From Diphasiastrum complanatum (Eukaryota; Streptophyta; Lycopodiopsida; Lycopodiales; Lycopodiaceae), in contig CM055097.1 of assembly GCA_029204225.1 (NCBI GenBank), positions 684,001 through 748,000 of the forward strand: a stretch of DNA of 64,000 nt. The letters run 5' to 3'. The translations under genes were made by a program, and so were the position numbers. The notes beneath the pieces were generated by a model. It was not told the DNA's origin. It was given only the letters and a program-made list of their open reading frames with translations, and made no database searches. Positions 33,104 through 42,849 of the stretch are shown in pieces; positions within the stretch are counted from its first letter, which is position 1, and the number at the start of each line of letters is the position of its first letter.

Positions 33104-33772
33104 TCAAGAGCTGAACTTAGACTTGAGCCTCTCAACTTGCTTCTTGCCAATGTTAAACGCCTTCTCAAGTACTGCATTACTAATGTCACTGCCAAACAAT
33201 GCATTGGGTATCAGTTGAACTCCAGGATTCTGACTATTCAAGGCGGAGATGGCTAATGCGGGCACCTTGCCTACGTTGAGCTGAAAGTGCAGCAGACCTT
33301 TGGGAAAAATAAACAGGTCTCCTTTCTGTAGAGTTTGAGCAAACAAAGTGTTTGCTGTGTCCACAAACCCCACATAAAGAGTGCCTTCAGCAAGATACAG
33401 GACTTCCGTAGCGCGCGGGTGAGTGTGGAGCGTCACCAGTCCTCCTGGTGCAAAGTCCAGACGTGCCATAGAGAGGCCGAGAGTGTTAAGAGCGGGGAAT
33501 TGGGCTGCGAAAGCAGGAGTTACTGCAGACCCGGCTTTGTTAGAAGTGCTACCAGGCTTGCCTAACCCATGGAATGCGAAGTCCGAAGCATTCACAGTTG
33601 AGGGATCTTTGCAGATGAGACCATTCAATAGGATTGTGCTCTGTTGTGCCACACAAAAGTCCTGCAGCGGGTCAGCGTCGTTTGCAAGGACTGGGACAAT
33701 AGTGAGACTGACAAATATGACGAATACGCAGAAGCCGGACTTCCTAGTTCCTCGAGCCGAAGAGTTGTTCAT
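33104..33772 (-). CDS. Germin-like protein, copy 2
   Basis: An intact 222-aa secreted cupin. The N-terminus (MNNSSARGTRK) precedes a hydrophobic signal segment ending VPVLA, with cleavage likely after residue 30. The Cys pair C40/C54, glycosylation site N61, and Mn ligands H116, H118, E123 and H162 are all present. KGD lies at 150-152. Leader, TATA box and polyadenylation signal are conserved. It differs from copy 3 at nine residues, the closest pair by eye, with no indels. Presumed product: an oligomeric Mn protein of the cell wall, possibly with oxalate oxidase or superoxide dismutase activity (family knowledge, not shown here). Confidence 0.94.
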   Translation of the reverse strand: MNNSSARGTRKSGFCVFVIFVSLTIVPVLANDADPLQDFCVAQQSTILLNGLICKDPSTVNASDFAFHGLGKPGSTSNKAGSAVTPAFAAQFPALNTLGLSMARLDFAPGGLVTLHTHPRATEVLYLAEGTLYVGFVDTANTLFAQTLQKGDLFIFPKGLLHFQLNVGKVPALAISALNSQNPGVQLIPNALFGSDISNAVLEKAFNIGKKQVERLKSKFSS

Positions 33773-34123
33773 TGCAGCAAATGCGATTGCAGTCGGAGGG
33801 ATTCAAGATTGCAGGTTACAAGATCAGGAACCAGAGCGCGAAGGTAAGCGATAACCAAAGTAATTTTTAGATATGGAGATTATTGAACCGTGGTCAGTAG
33901 CTGAATTAACGGCATTAGGTAGGATATCGACCGTTTCACAGTAGCCTAACTTCCTTCGCAGGCTTAATTGTGATGTGGATACTTTGACTGCTAGCATGAA
34001 AGCTCAGGAGCACAAAGAGGACATCCAAGAAAAAACTCCCTGCAGAGGAAGATTGCAAGGGTGATCGTGACACTCTGGCTCTGAAATCAGCTGGTCTTGT
34101 TGTCGAAACTTGAACTCTAGGGC

Positions 34124-34132
34124 TTTTAAATA
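34124..34132 (-). promoter_or_regulatory. GLP2 TATA box
   Basis: TATTTAAAA on the minus strand, about 355 bp before the ATG, flanked by CATGG and GCCCTAGAG as in the other copies. It implies a leader of roughly 320 nt. Confidence 0.6.
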
Positions 34133-34330
34133 CATGGCCATGGAGTCTGGGCATAGTCAACCAACAAGACTGCCTCCATGAACGAAGTGTTTAGTGTCTT
34201 TTGCTGTGGGTCACAACCCACTTTTTTCACATTCATGCTCACTTATTGTAAAGGAATTCTCGGCCTTGCCTCTATGCAACCTAATGTGAGGTCATGTGAA
34301 AATGTGATGAAATATGCTCCCTCTAGCTGA

Positions 34331-34420
34331 CATCAATATCTATTCCAAAAGGCAACTTACAAAACCACCTTGGCTGCTTTCAAGAACAAATTAACTATCA
34401 AAAGGGCAGAGCCACTCAGG
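34331..34420 (+). pseudogene. Decayed exon of the gene divergent from GLP, copy near GLP2
   Basis: The plus frame reads HQYLFQKATYKTTLAAFKNK, which aligns with YLVQKVATYKTTLAAFKHSS in block 3 (50641-50700). Conservation of the reading between two copies suggests a former exon downstream of the 45-codon exon seen at 17719. Only about 30 codons are readable. Family unknown. Confidence 0.35.
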
Positions 34421-34550
34421 AAAATCCAAAAAATAGGCTTGCACCCAATACAACAACACCTAGTACAAAACTTAGTCTAGACTCTCTACTATCAACATCC
34501 CTTCACCGCCCCTCTATCAAGCACCAACTAAAAGGTGGTTTTAGACAAAC

Positions 34551-34553
<3 letters not shown>

Positions 34554-34590
<37 letters not shown>
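34554..34590. repeat. (CA)n microsatellite
   Basis: About 18 CA units, between the block-3-like and block-4-like parts of GLP block 2. Confidence 0.95.
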
Positions 34591-34596
<6 letters not shown>

Positions 34597-34935
34597 GGTA
34601 TATCTCGCTCATTACTTTACCATCAATTTATATGGAGCATGAAGCTATTCATGATGCATACAAGGGGTAGCTCATTACATGAATCATTCAACGGTTTATA
34701 ATTAAGATGGATTATAACTTTTGATAATACTTTTTTTTAGAAAGCTATGGCTTTGATTATAGTACGAGCTTGAAGTCCATATTAAGAGTAGCTATGCTTT
34801 GACTTTATATGATATTGTGTTACATCAAGAATGACTATGCTAGCTTTATAAGATTAATAGTGGAGATTGTAATTGGCCATGATCCATGCTATTCATACAC
34901 CCATTGAGATGCCTTGATTCCTAGTTTCCACATCA

Positions 34936-36230
34936 TGGATAAAATCTTTAAAACAACTATCTAAAACAGAAGTAAGAAAATTAGAAATACACCTATGCTA
35001 AGCATGGGTCTCTCAAATGCTAAACTTGTAAACAAAACTGATAAAAACTTATGCTTAGCTTGAATAATGATGTCAAAAATAACAAATTTTTAAAAAAACA
35101 GTTAAACACCCATGCTTAACATAAATAGTGTTTACAAATTGGTAATTTAAAACTAAAATATATAAAAAGAGCTCACTATATCCCTGAATAAAATAAGAAA
35201 TCTTTGCACTACAACATTTTGGATGTTTTCTAACCCTATTACCAAGGCTTTTGTGACGATTTTTTTCTTTTGGAAAAAGATCACAAACCTCGGTATATAC
35301 CATGAAGTATGCCTCAGAAGAAGATCCTTGATAATTACCTTGGTAATCCTCTCTATGTTTCTTTAAAGCTTCTTTGACATCCTTGATTATTACCCAGACT
35401 AAGAGCAACCTAAAATGCTTTACAACAAACAAACATGTTATTTAGGCTATATTCAAATTGTTTGTTCAAGCAAGGAACTATACATGTTGACAAATAAACG
35501 TCTTGACCATCAGGGTCCAAACCAAGATAAAATTCTCGAATGGACCTCAATCTCTTTTTTCCCAACCGGAATAAACAATTCGATACACAAAAACTATAAT
35601 GCAATGTTTTATTAATATTTTGATTGGAAATAAGAAAAGCTTTTCTCTCTTGGCCAAAAGCTCTTCTTCTACGATAGAAAGAGGATGATGAAACAAATGA
35701 AAATATAGGTGCAATCTAAAATACCCTCAAAGGAAAGATGATTCTCACTCGACACATCAATCAAGCCCTCTATTGAAATATGGCTATGATTTTGAAAACT
35801 AGGAAATCCATCAATGGAGATATGGGTATCAGTAGACAAAGAAGATAATTTGCTGGACAACCTGACGGAATGAGCCATTCCAACATAAAAGGGAGTGCTT
35901 CTAACCTTGTTTACTGAGCCTAATAGAACATACTACTAGAAGAACATCGGTTAACCCTTAATAAGATGTTAAACTCATTTGTCATCCTCGCTTCTTGAGG
36001 ATTTGGATCATGCACTTATGTTCTTGCTGGTTTATTTCTATTGCGATTGGGACAATTTTCACGCGCGTCCACGATGACTCAAAAGGATTTCTGCTTTCCT
36101 TAAAAAAAGGTGCGCTTTTTTAAAGGAATATTTAGATGTTTTTTTTATTCTTTTTGGAAGATTGGTAACATTTAGTAGTAAATATTTAGTAATTTATGTT
36201 TTTGTTTTAAAATGTTTTCTTTAGTAATCT
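34936..36230. other. Spacer with weak minus-strand frames
   Basis: Minus frames 35073-35432 (ALKKHREDYQGNYQGSSSEA, KSLGNRVRKHPKCCS) and 35410-35604 (GKKRLRSIREFYLGLDPDGQ) look somewhat coding but match nothing I recognise, and neither has splice or promoter support. They could be exons of a lost gene or element debris. The rest is AT-rich. Confidence 0.3.
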
Positions 36231-36239
36231 CTTTATCAA

Positions 36240-36570
36240 AAAATTTGATACGATGTATCAAGTTTACTGTTAAATATTGGAATTTTTATCTTATAGAAAC
36301 TATCTTTAGCTTTATTTGAATCCGATGTTCGTTATGTGAGCTTTACATGACAAGTTTTTACAAGAATTTCGATACGCCGTATCAAAATTTTTGTTAAGGC
36401 ACGTCCTAAACTTGACAAGTTTTAACAAAAATTTTGATACACCGAATCGAAATTTCCGTTAAGGAATGCCTTAAATTTCTGTTAAGGCATGCCCTAAACT
36501 TAACATAACAGTTTTAACTGAAATTTCGGTACACCGTATCGAAATTTCAGTTAAGGTATGCAAGAAGTTG
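36240..36570. repeat. Imperfect repeats with a palindromic GATAC-N3-GTATC core
   Basis: Four related units (about 36249, 36369, 36429, 36529) contain GATACGATGTATC, GATACGCCGTATC, GATACACCGAATC and GGTACACCGTATC, each in an AAATTT-N-GTTAAGG context. The repeats also carry AAATTTC...GTTAAGGCATGCC. They form short inverted repeats within larger diverged tandem copies. Confidence 0.65.
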
Positions 36571-36626
36571 ACATATACAAGAATTTTCAGCATCAGACTT
36601 CTCGCGCTGCTCGGGATACTGACGCC

Positions 36627-36710
36627 TGCTCCCCATCGCTCTTTGAGTCTAGATTACCATAAAGTAAATGCTCCCCATCGCTCGTTGAGTCTAGATTAAC
36701 ATAAAGTAAA
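36627..36710. repeat. 42-bp tandem duplication
   Basis: Two adjacent copies of a 42-bp unit starting TGCTCCCCATCGCTC and containing TTGAGTCTAGATTA, with only two mismatches seen. This is a recent duplication. Confidence 0.95.
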
Positions 36711-36859
36711 TGATGTTAGTTCTTTACCCAGTGCCGTAAACCTTCAGATGTAGATTCTGATAGCGCTGAAGTTCCTTTTCTGATTATCAGTGCTGAGGTT
36801 CCTTTTCTGCTTGTTTTTGTAGTTTAGCGCTGAAGTTATGTTCTCATTGTCTATGCAGG

Positions 36860-36943
36860 CCTACGAAGGTCTTATCAAAGCTTTTGTGGAGGGAAGGAAA
36901 GTAAATTTACTTGCATGTGGAGTTCAAAGGTTTCTAGAATAAA
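36860..36943 (+). other. Possible terminal exon of an unidentified gene
   Basis: After a good acceptor (TTGTCTATGCAG) a frame reads AYEGLIKAFVEGRKVNLLAC and GVQRFLE, then TAA. An AATAAA lies at about 37119. The composition is coding-like, but upstream exons could not be joined: the preceding TAGCGCTGAAGTTCC repeats are non-coding. It may be a chance frame or the last exon of a decayed gene. Confidence 0.25.
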
Positions 36944-37195
36944 GCTCAAGTAGATACATGTCTAATGATGTCAGATTGAAGAATTTTGTTAATCATCAAT
37001 TTTGATTTGTGATGCTATTTGTTCTTAAACTATCTCAGATCCCAGCACCAGGGTCAATGACCATTTGAAACTTTTTGTTTCACATAGGCTTTGACCTTTT
37101 AGGATTCCATGTACAATAAATGTTTCCTTGGATGCTAGTTCTGTATAGAACAATCTACAGCAGATTGGGTTTTTACTGTTGACACAGTTGTTCGA

Positions 37196-38070
37196 ATGGG
37201 TTTTTGCTTCTGCGACATCCCCACCCCATCCCCTTCCCCATCCCGCACTCAAACCCTGGCAACTACTAGAAAAACTCATTCCAAAGCATCCCTTCTAAGC
37301 ATTCTAAGCATTCAGAGCTCTTCACTGTTTCTAGAGTCCGCACTGGCCGTGGCGATAAGCCTACGGCTACTAAGTCCCTAGGGCTTCGATCTTCGAAAGA
37401 TCTGTGCACGTGGACAGGATGGACTGGGCGAGGAGGCTTTGCATCTAGAAGACCAATAAAATCCAACCCATTTTCTGTGGAATTGCAACAAGTCTCCATA
37501 TTCTTTGGCAAAATGTCAGGACTGTCCAAAGATAGCGTACTCAGGCTCAACATGTTAATTGGCATTCTCTGTTCCTCCGCCTTAGTATATTTCAGTAAGT
37601 ATATAGTATATTTAAGTAAGTATATAGCTCACAAAAAAAACAAAAAACTTGTTAGTATAACTATCGCCAAGTGAAGATCTTTAAGAATCATGTCACATGC
37701 AAATCAAAAGAATACCTGTGGAGCATGAATCACCCAACCAATATGGAGAGGCTAGTCAATACCCTAACCAATCCACAGTGATTGAACACAAGAGAGGAGA
37801 GGAAACTTGGCTCAAGAATATGAAATTCCAATAGGGAGATGGGCGAGTTTCCATGGTAAGTATTTTTTCCAAGAGAAAAGAATATTTTCCTTAGGATCCC
37901 CATGCAACCTATATTAAGCTATTGACCTCCTATTCTTGCATTAAAGCAAAACACTGGCTCAATTAATTTTGGACTTTCTCAAAATCCATTTTAAAAAATG
38001 GACAAGAATAATTCAAGATGTTAATTAATCACAAAATAATTGAAACTTTGACAATGTTTGATACTTGTTT
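37196..38070. other. Spacer with overlapping short frames
   Basis: Frames on both strands (37196-37381 plus, 37266-37565 minus) overlap with no recognised domain and no way to choose. The remainder is AT-rich with nothing seen. Confidence 0.25.
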
Positions 38071-38094
38071 TACAAAATATATATATATATATTA

Positions 38095-38405
38095 TAAAAG
38101 CCCCACCCGCCGCCGCGGGTGGAGCCTCTAAAAAAAATAATTATTTAATTTTTTTTAAAAAAAAATTATTTTTATGGAGGCCCACCCGCCACGGCGGGTG
38201 GAGCCTTTTAAAAAAAAAAAATTCTGTTGGAGGTTCCACCTGCCGTGGTGTTTTTTTTCTTTTTATGGGGGCTCTACCCGCCGAGCCCCCAATTTTTTTT
38301 TTTAATGGAGGCCCCACCCGTCGTGGCTGGTGGAGCTCCCAAATTTCTTTTTCTTTAATTTTCTTTTTTCATGGAGGCTCCACCTACCGTGGCAGGTGGA
38401 GCTCC
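38095..38405. repeat. Minisatellite of GC-rich hairpins
   Basis: Five or six copies of a palindrome of the type GGAGGCCCCACCCGCC...GGCGGGTGGAGCC, spaced by poly-A/poly-T runs. Copies start near 38100, 38177, 38229, 38268, 38305 and 38372. Each would fold as a stem with CCACCCGCC pairing to GGCGGGTGG. A further half copy is at 42158-42178. Confidence 0.85.
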
Positions 38406-39394
38406 CAACCTTAACCCCTTGATCCTTGGTCCGTGGACCTTAACTCTTAGCCCTTGGCCCTTTACTCTTAGCCCTCGATCCTTAACTCTTAGTCCTTGGC
38501 CCTAAACCCTTGGACCTTAACTCTTAGCCCTTCGCTCTTAACCCTTGGTCCTTAACTCTTGGCCCTTCGCCCTTGGTCTTTGGCCCTTAGCACCTAGCTC
38601 TTGTCCCTTAGTCCTCAACCCTTGGCCACTAAAACTTAACTCCTGGCCTTTCACTCTTAACCCTTGGTCCTTATCGCCTCTCTCTCTCTTGGCCCTTAGC
38701 CCTTAGCTTTTGTCCCTTAGTCCTCAACCCTTGGCCCTTGGCCATTGAAACTTAAAGCTTAGCGTCTTTCGTCCTGGCCCCTGGCCCTTAACCCTTGGTC
38801 CTTAATCCTTGTCCTTAAATCCTTGGCCCTTAGCCCTTGATCATTGACCCTTAGCCCTTAGCTCTTATCCCTTAGTGCTTAGCCCTTAGTCCTTAATCGT
38901 TGACCATTTGCCCTTGGCCGTTAGCACTTCGCTCTTAACACCTAGCTCTTGTCCCTTGGCCACTAAAACTTAACTCTTGGCCCTTCAGTCTTAACCCTTG
39001 GTCCTTATCGCCTCTCTCTCTCTTTTTTCATTAGCCCTTAGCCCTTAGCTTTTGTCCCTTAGTCCTCAACCCTTGGCCTTTGGCCATTGAAACTTCACTC
39101 TTAGCGCCTTTCGTCTTGACCCTTGGCTCTTAACCCTTGGTCCTTAATTCTTGTCCTTAAATCCTTGGCCCTTAGCTCTTATCCCTTAGTGCTTAGCCCT
39201 TAGTCCTTAACCCTTAGCCATTTGGCCCTTGGCTATTAGCCCTTCGCTCTTATCCCTTGGTCCTTAACCCTTGCCCTTAGCCCTTATTCCTTGGTCCTTA
39301 GCCCTTAGCTCTTGTCCCTTAGTCCTCAACCTGTGGCCCTTGGCCATTGAAACTTAACTCTTGGCCCTTCGCTCTTAACCCTTGGTCCTCATCT
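38406..39394. repeat. Heptanucleotide satellite, telomere-like
   Basis: About 1 kb built from 7-bp units of the form YCCTTRR (CCCTTAG, CCCTTGG, TCCTTAA, CTCTTAA). One canonical plant telomere unit CCCTAAA occurs at about 38500-38506. Longer near-identical stretches recur at a spacing of about 334 bp (TTATCGCCTCTCTCTCTC at about 38671 and 39005), a higher-order repeat. The array resumes at 42113-42160 after a LINE insertion. Confidence 0.85.
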
Positions 39395-39395
39395 C

Positions 39396-39421
39396 ATATA
39401 TATATATATATATATATATAT
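39396..39421. repeat. (AT)n microsatellite at the satellite/LINE border
   Basis: Thirteen AT units, exactly between the heptamer array and the LINE sequence. Confidence 0.95.
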
Positions 39422-40059
39422 CTCCTTGGCCCTCAATGTCAGAGTTAGGGGAGCTTCTTTTGCGGGTAAGGACCTCGTGGTTGAGGCAAATAATTCATTC
39501 ATTTCACCTTTGGTCTCAAAGAGGATGTCATATTTGCTGCTTGGGTGGGTAAGCTCCAATCCACCACAATATTTCAGCGTTTCAAGGATGCTTTGCTTCG
39601 TCAAAAGGTTCTATGTAAAAGAGGTTGCTTGAAGGGATCTACTATTTTTATGGATGAAGACTTGACGCCCATTCAATGGCTGCCACCATCTCAACTCTCC
39701 CCCTCCTCACTATTGCTGTCACAGCTTCCCCTCCCTTCGATGCTACTACCCCCCCTTGTTGGTGCCACCTTATTCCCTTCCCACCTCGCGGCTACCACCA
39801 TCTCAACTCCCCTCCCCCTCGATGTTGTTGTCACAACCTCCTCCATGTTGCTAATGAGCCCCCACCTCGCTGATGAAACCTCCACACTCACTGCTGATGA
39901 CACCTTCATCCTCGCTACTACTGTAACCTCCACCCTCGCTATTGTTGCCACCTCAGTGTTGTCCAATGTGTCTGCTACTGTCGTGGCACCCCCCTCCACC
40001 TCATCTTTTTTCACTACTCCTCCTCCCTCTCTTTCATCCTCTTCCTCTTCCGCATCATC

Positions 40060-40061
<2 letters not shown>

Positions 40062-40101
<40 letters not shown>
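40062..40101. repeat. (CA)n microsatellite
   Basis: Twenty CA units, inside the low-complexity part of the LINE. Confidence 0.95.
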
Positions 40102-40102
<1 letters not shown>

Positions 40103-40399
40103 CCCCTCCATCCATGATATCCATTCTCTACACTCCCTCCAAATCAACTAATCTCTTTTCCTCTTAGGAAGCTGACCAAATGAGAGCGGATCTCCAGTTC
40201 TTGAAGCAAGAACTTTCACAATTGAAAGAATTAATGGTCTCCTTACTAAAGGAAATGAACATGTTGCAGTTCAAGGTTGCTTGGACGAGCAGCATAAAGA
40301 TTTATGGGCAACAGTCTTGAAGAAAGGCACCAAGCCTAGCGCCCCCATTTCCTCAGTTATCTCAGCCAACGTGTTACTTTCCACCGGAGTCCTCGTCTT

Positions 40400-41241
40400 T
40401 TGTTGAGGGTATTAGTTCTCCATATTATCAGGACCTCTCACCAGATATTATCAGATTCTCAGAGCGGAGGCATATTCTCTTCATAGGGGATTTTAGCGCC
40501 CAGACGTCTTCGAGACAGACAGAGTTCTTCGACACCACTGATCAGCTGTGTGTTCGTGCCCTTGATAGTGATATGCTTGGAGTTACCAGGACCTTCGCGG
40601 ATAGTTTGGGACCTACTACTTCATATTGGGAGCACTTACTACAGTTTGGAGAGGCACATGAGCTAGCCATTTATAATGGCTTACCCTGCTGTCCACATTC
40701 AGACAGTTATACATATCACTCTCATAGTGGAGGAGATAGTGTCGTTGACTATCTCATGGGGTCACCACCCTTTATACCCACAGTCTCTGACTTCCAAGTT
40801 TCCACCACCATCCTTTACGATCACTCATTCCTTTCCTTCGATATCGACCACCTTCCACCCACTCATTCATCTACACTACCCATGCTTACACGAGCACCCA
40901 CACACATATTTGATCCCACTCACATGCCTTGGCTTCACTTTTACACTCATTTCCTCGTGACTACTTTTCTCACCACCTCTCTCCACACGGCTGCATCAGT
41001 ACTAACCCTCCCCACAAAATCCCATCCCAAAAAGACTCGACACACACCTCGACCACTGCACCCTCCATGGTACGATACCGAGTGTTGTTATCTTCATCAG
41101 TCAGTAACCTATTCATGTATCCATGCCCCACATCTGCTTCAATCTTCTCGATGCTCTTACCATTGTGTTCTTCACTGTAAGAAGCGTTCTATGATGATTC
41201 TGACCTTCTTTTTAGCTCTTCTTCGGTGCTTTTTGGTGTGA
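40400..41241 (+). pseudogene. LINE apurinic-type endonuclease domain
   Basis: An open plus frame of at least 222 codons (40573-41241), extended upstream to about 40400 by in-frame reading (RHILFIGDFSAQTSSRQTE). Motifs of the endonuclease/exonuclease/phosphatase fold are present in order: GDFSAQT (usual GDFNART), GGDSVVDYLMGSP (usual S-V-I/V-D-Y-V) and YDHSFLSFDI (usual SDHxP). The domain nicks target DNA to prime reverse transcription. After it comes the usual low-conservation linker (PHPPWYDTECCYLHQSV). Confidence 0.75.
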
Positions 41242-41379
41242 GTTCATTCCTCGTTCTCCACCACCTCTCTTGGAGGACCTTCGCATTTGGAATGCTTATG
41301 CTACTAGCTTGTATATCGTCCCTACTGACTCGCCTATCTCTATATCTCCATGACCACTTAAGTTCTCCTTCTTTACATC

Positions 41380-41883
41380 TGACATGGTACTTACAATCAT
41401 TAAGAAGATGAAGCCCCACAAGGCCAGAGATATTGAAGACCTTGAATCTGAACTCCTTTCCCATGCCTCTGACTTACTCGCCCCCACTATAGCCACCCTT
41501 CTTAACTTCATAGTTGTTTACGATTTTCCATCATCTTTGTGCACAAACATTATCCACCCCATCCATAAGAATGCTGACCCCATGATTCTGAGTAATGATG
41601 TGGTATTGGTCTCACTGACCAGAGAGGGTCTTCAGCGATAGTTGGATTGCTTGCATGCGTTTTGCACTAGAGGGGCCTACGGATGAACATTGAGAAGACC
41701 AAGGTTATGGTCTTCAACACTTTGCGAGCATTCATGCAGGGAGAAGAGCTTACTTTGAGTGAACAAGTTCTAGAGGTGGTCCCTTCCTACACATACTTGG
41801 GGATCCTTTTCGCAGGACCTACTTTTAGCATGAGACAGACCACTACCACTCGATTGGGGAAGGGACATGTCTCTCTTGTTTAG
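41380..41883 (+). pseudogene. LINE reverse transcriptase, internally deleted
   Basis: The first part reads KKMKPHKARDIEDLESELLS, then DFPSSLCTNIIHPIHKNADP, the RT N-terminal fingers. It jumps directly to NDVVLVSLTREGLQR (the segment containing the catalytic ADD in active elements; here the first Asp pair is reduced to ND), skipping the core between. A frameshift then leads to MNIEKTKVMVFNTLRAF and PSYTYLGILFAGPTF. The central RT palm is therefore deleted and the element is dead. Confidence 0.75.
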
Positions 41884-42112
41884 CTAGAGCGATTTGGTTT
41901 CTGGAAATCCATCCAAGATGCTCACAATGTCGCCTCTTTGATACCATTGTCACCCCCACAACTTTATCACGTCTCCCCACCTCACACTGAACCAGTCTTT
42001 CATGATTACAAACTATCATGCTAGCTCGGTTGATTCGAGCGAAGCCTTTTGTTCCACATGAGATTCTCTTGGCTGACTTTGCAATTCCACCTTTACAGAT
42101 TGAGACAGTTCT

Positions 42113-42180
42113 TAACCCTTGGCCCTTAATCCTTGGTCCGTAATCCTTGTCCTTTAATGGCGGGTGGGGCCTCCTGCCAT
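42113..42180. repeat. Resumed heptamer satellite and half hairpin unit
   Basis: TTCTTAACCCTTGGCCCTTA and TCCTTGTCCTTTAATGGCGG continue the array of 38406-39394, followed by GGCGGGTGGGGCCTCCTGCC, an edge of the hairpin minisatellite. Confidence 0.85.
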
Positions 42181-42459
42181 AGTACCCAAGAACTCACATG
42201 ATCGATTTGTAAAAAAAGATCAATAATTTCTACTTATTAGTTAAGACTTCTAAAACCAATTATTGCTAAAGTAGGACCAATCAGTTTAAAACTAAAGACT
42301 GCCTATCATACCAAAGAATAGAGATTCAAAGTTGGTACTACTTCGAAATATGAAAAGACCCAGAAACGTGTTATAAGTATAAATCTAGGGTTATCCAAGA
42401 ATAACAAATACTGTTGTTGGGATACTCCAAGAGTACCAAAGCAATCAACACCAAAAGAA

Positions 42460-42786
42460 ATTTACTCTTTCCAAGCCCTGCCCTCCTCGGGGATCTTCTC
42501 GCTACACCCTGGTTTCACACAAAAGTCTTTTGTGCTTATGTTCATAGCAAAACATAATGGATGGTAAGAATGCCTGCAGGTAAACATGAATGATTTCAGA
42601 AGAAAGGTGGAGTCCAAAGACTCGCCGCATACAGCGCAAAACCCAAGGGCGTGGATAATATATTCTGCCCCACATACCACGTGGGGTCTCGGGAACAAAG
42701 TGATATGTGTCCCTTGTTGAGCCTCTCTTGCATGAGGTTCACAAAATCTGTCTGCCCTTGAGCATCCTTCCAATCTGACTTCAGCA
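42460..42786 (-). pseudogene. Cys/His-rich C-terminal part of a decayed gene
   Basis: Two minus frames overlap. The first, from 42787, reads LKSDWKDAQGQTDFVNLMQE and RLNKGHISLCSRDPTWYVGQ. A frameshift then gives LGFCAVCGESLDSTF and FTCRHSYHPLCFAMN, ending DFCVKPGCSEKIPEEGRAW at 42462. The spacing C-x2-C...C-x-H-x2-YHP-x-C...C-x4-C resembles a RING/zinc-ribbon fold, so it may bind zinc; ligase activity is not implied. It is likely the 3' part of the same gene as 44190-44984. Function unknown. Confidence 0.45.
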
Positions 42787-42849
42787 TTTTTTATTTTCTC
42801 TGCAATGAAAATCCGAATGATTACAAAATAACACTAAACAATAAACAAC

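Larger units (their letters stand above)
32345..34935 (-). repeat. GLP duplication block 2
   Basis: Shared with other blocks in three parts. 32345-34205 (GLP, 3' region, leader, TATA) matches all blocks. 34230-34550 matches 50520-50870 of block 3 (AACTTACAAAAC, TATCAAGCACCAACTA). 34610-34935 matches 57476-57796 of block 4 (CTTTATAAGATTA, GATGCCTTGATTCCTAG). An internal deletion near 34205-34235 removed the part homologous to 49930-50515, including the divergent exon. Confidence 0.75.
39422..42112 (+). mobile_element. Broken APE-type LINE inserted in the satellite
   Basis: A non-LTR element on the plus strand flanked on both sides by the same heptamer satellite. In order: an ORF1-like remnant (FKDALLRQKVLCKRGCLKGS then IFMDEDLTPIQW, 39570-39680), a Pro/Ser/Thr-rich low-complexity part with a (CA)n tract, a short helical segment (RADLQFLKQELSQLKELMV, about 40175-40280), an endonuclease domain, then RT pieces with an internal deletion. 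Stops and frameshifts occur throughout. No poly-A tail or target duplication is clear at 42112. Confidence 0.7.

Noticed and set aside
33936-34160. Upstream minus ORFs in each GLP leader (also 17028-17291, 49670-49969 and 56646-56927)
   Set aside because: They start upstream of or across the TATA box and have different ends in each copy. Kept only as a leader observation in the findings.
38058-38414. 118-codon plus ORF over the hairpin array
   Set aside because: Translation of repeated hairpin units and poly-A/T; no gene signal.
39545-40117. 190-codon Pro/Ser/Thr-rich ORF as a gene
   Set aside because: It mixes a LINE ORF1 trace, C/T-rich low complexity and a CA repeat translated as His-Thr. 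It is treated as part of the LINE.
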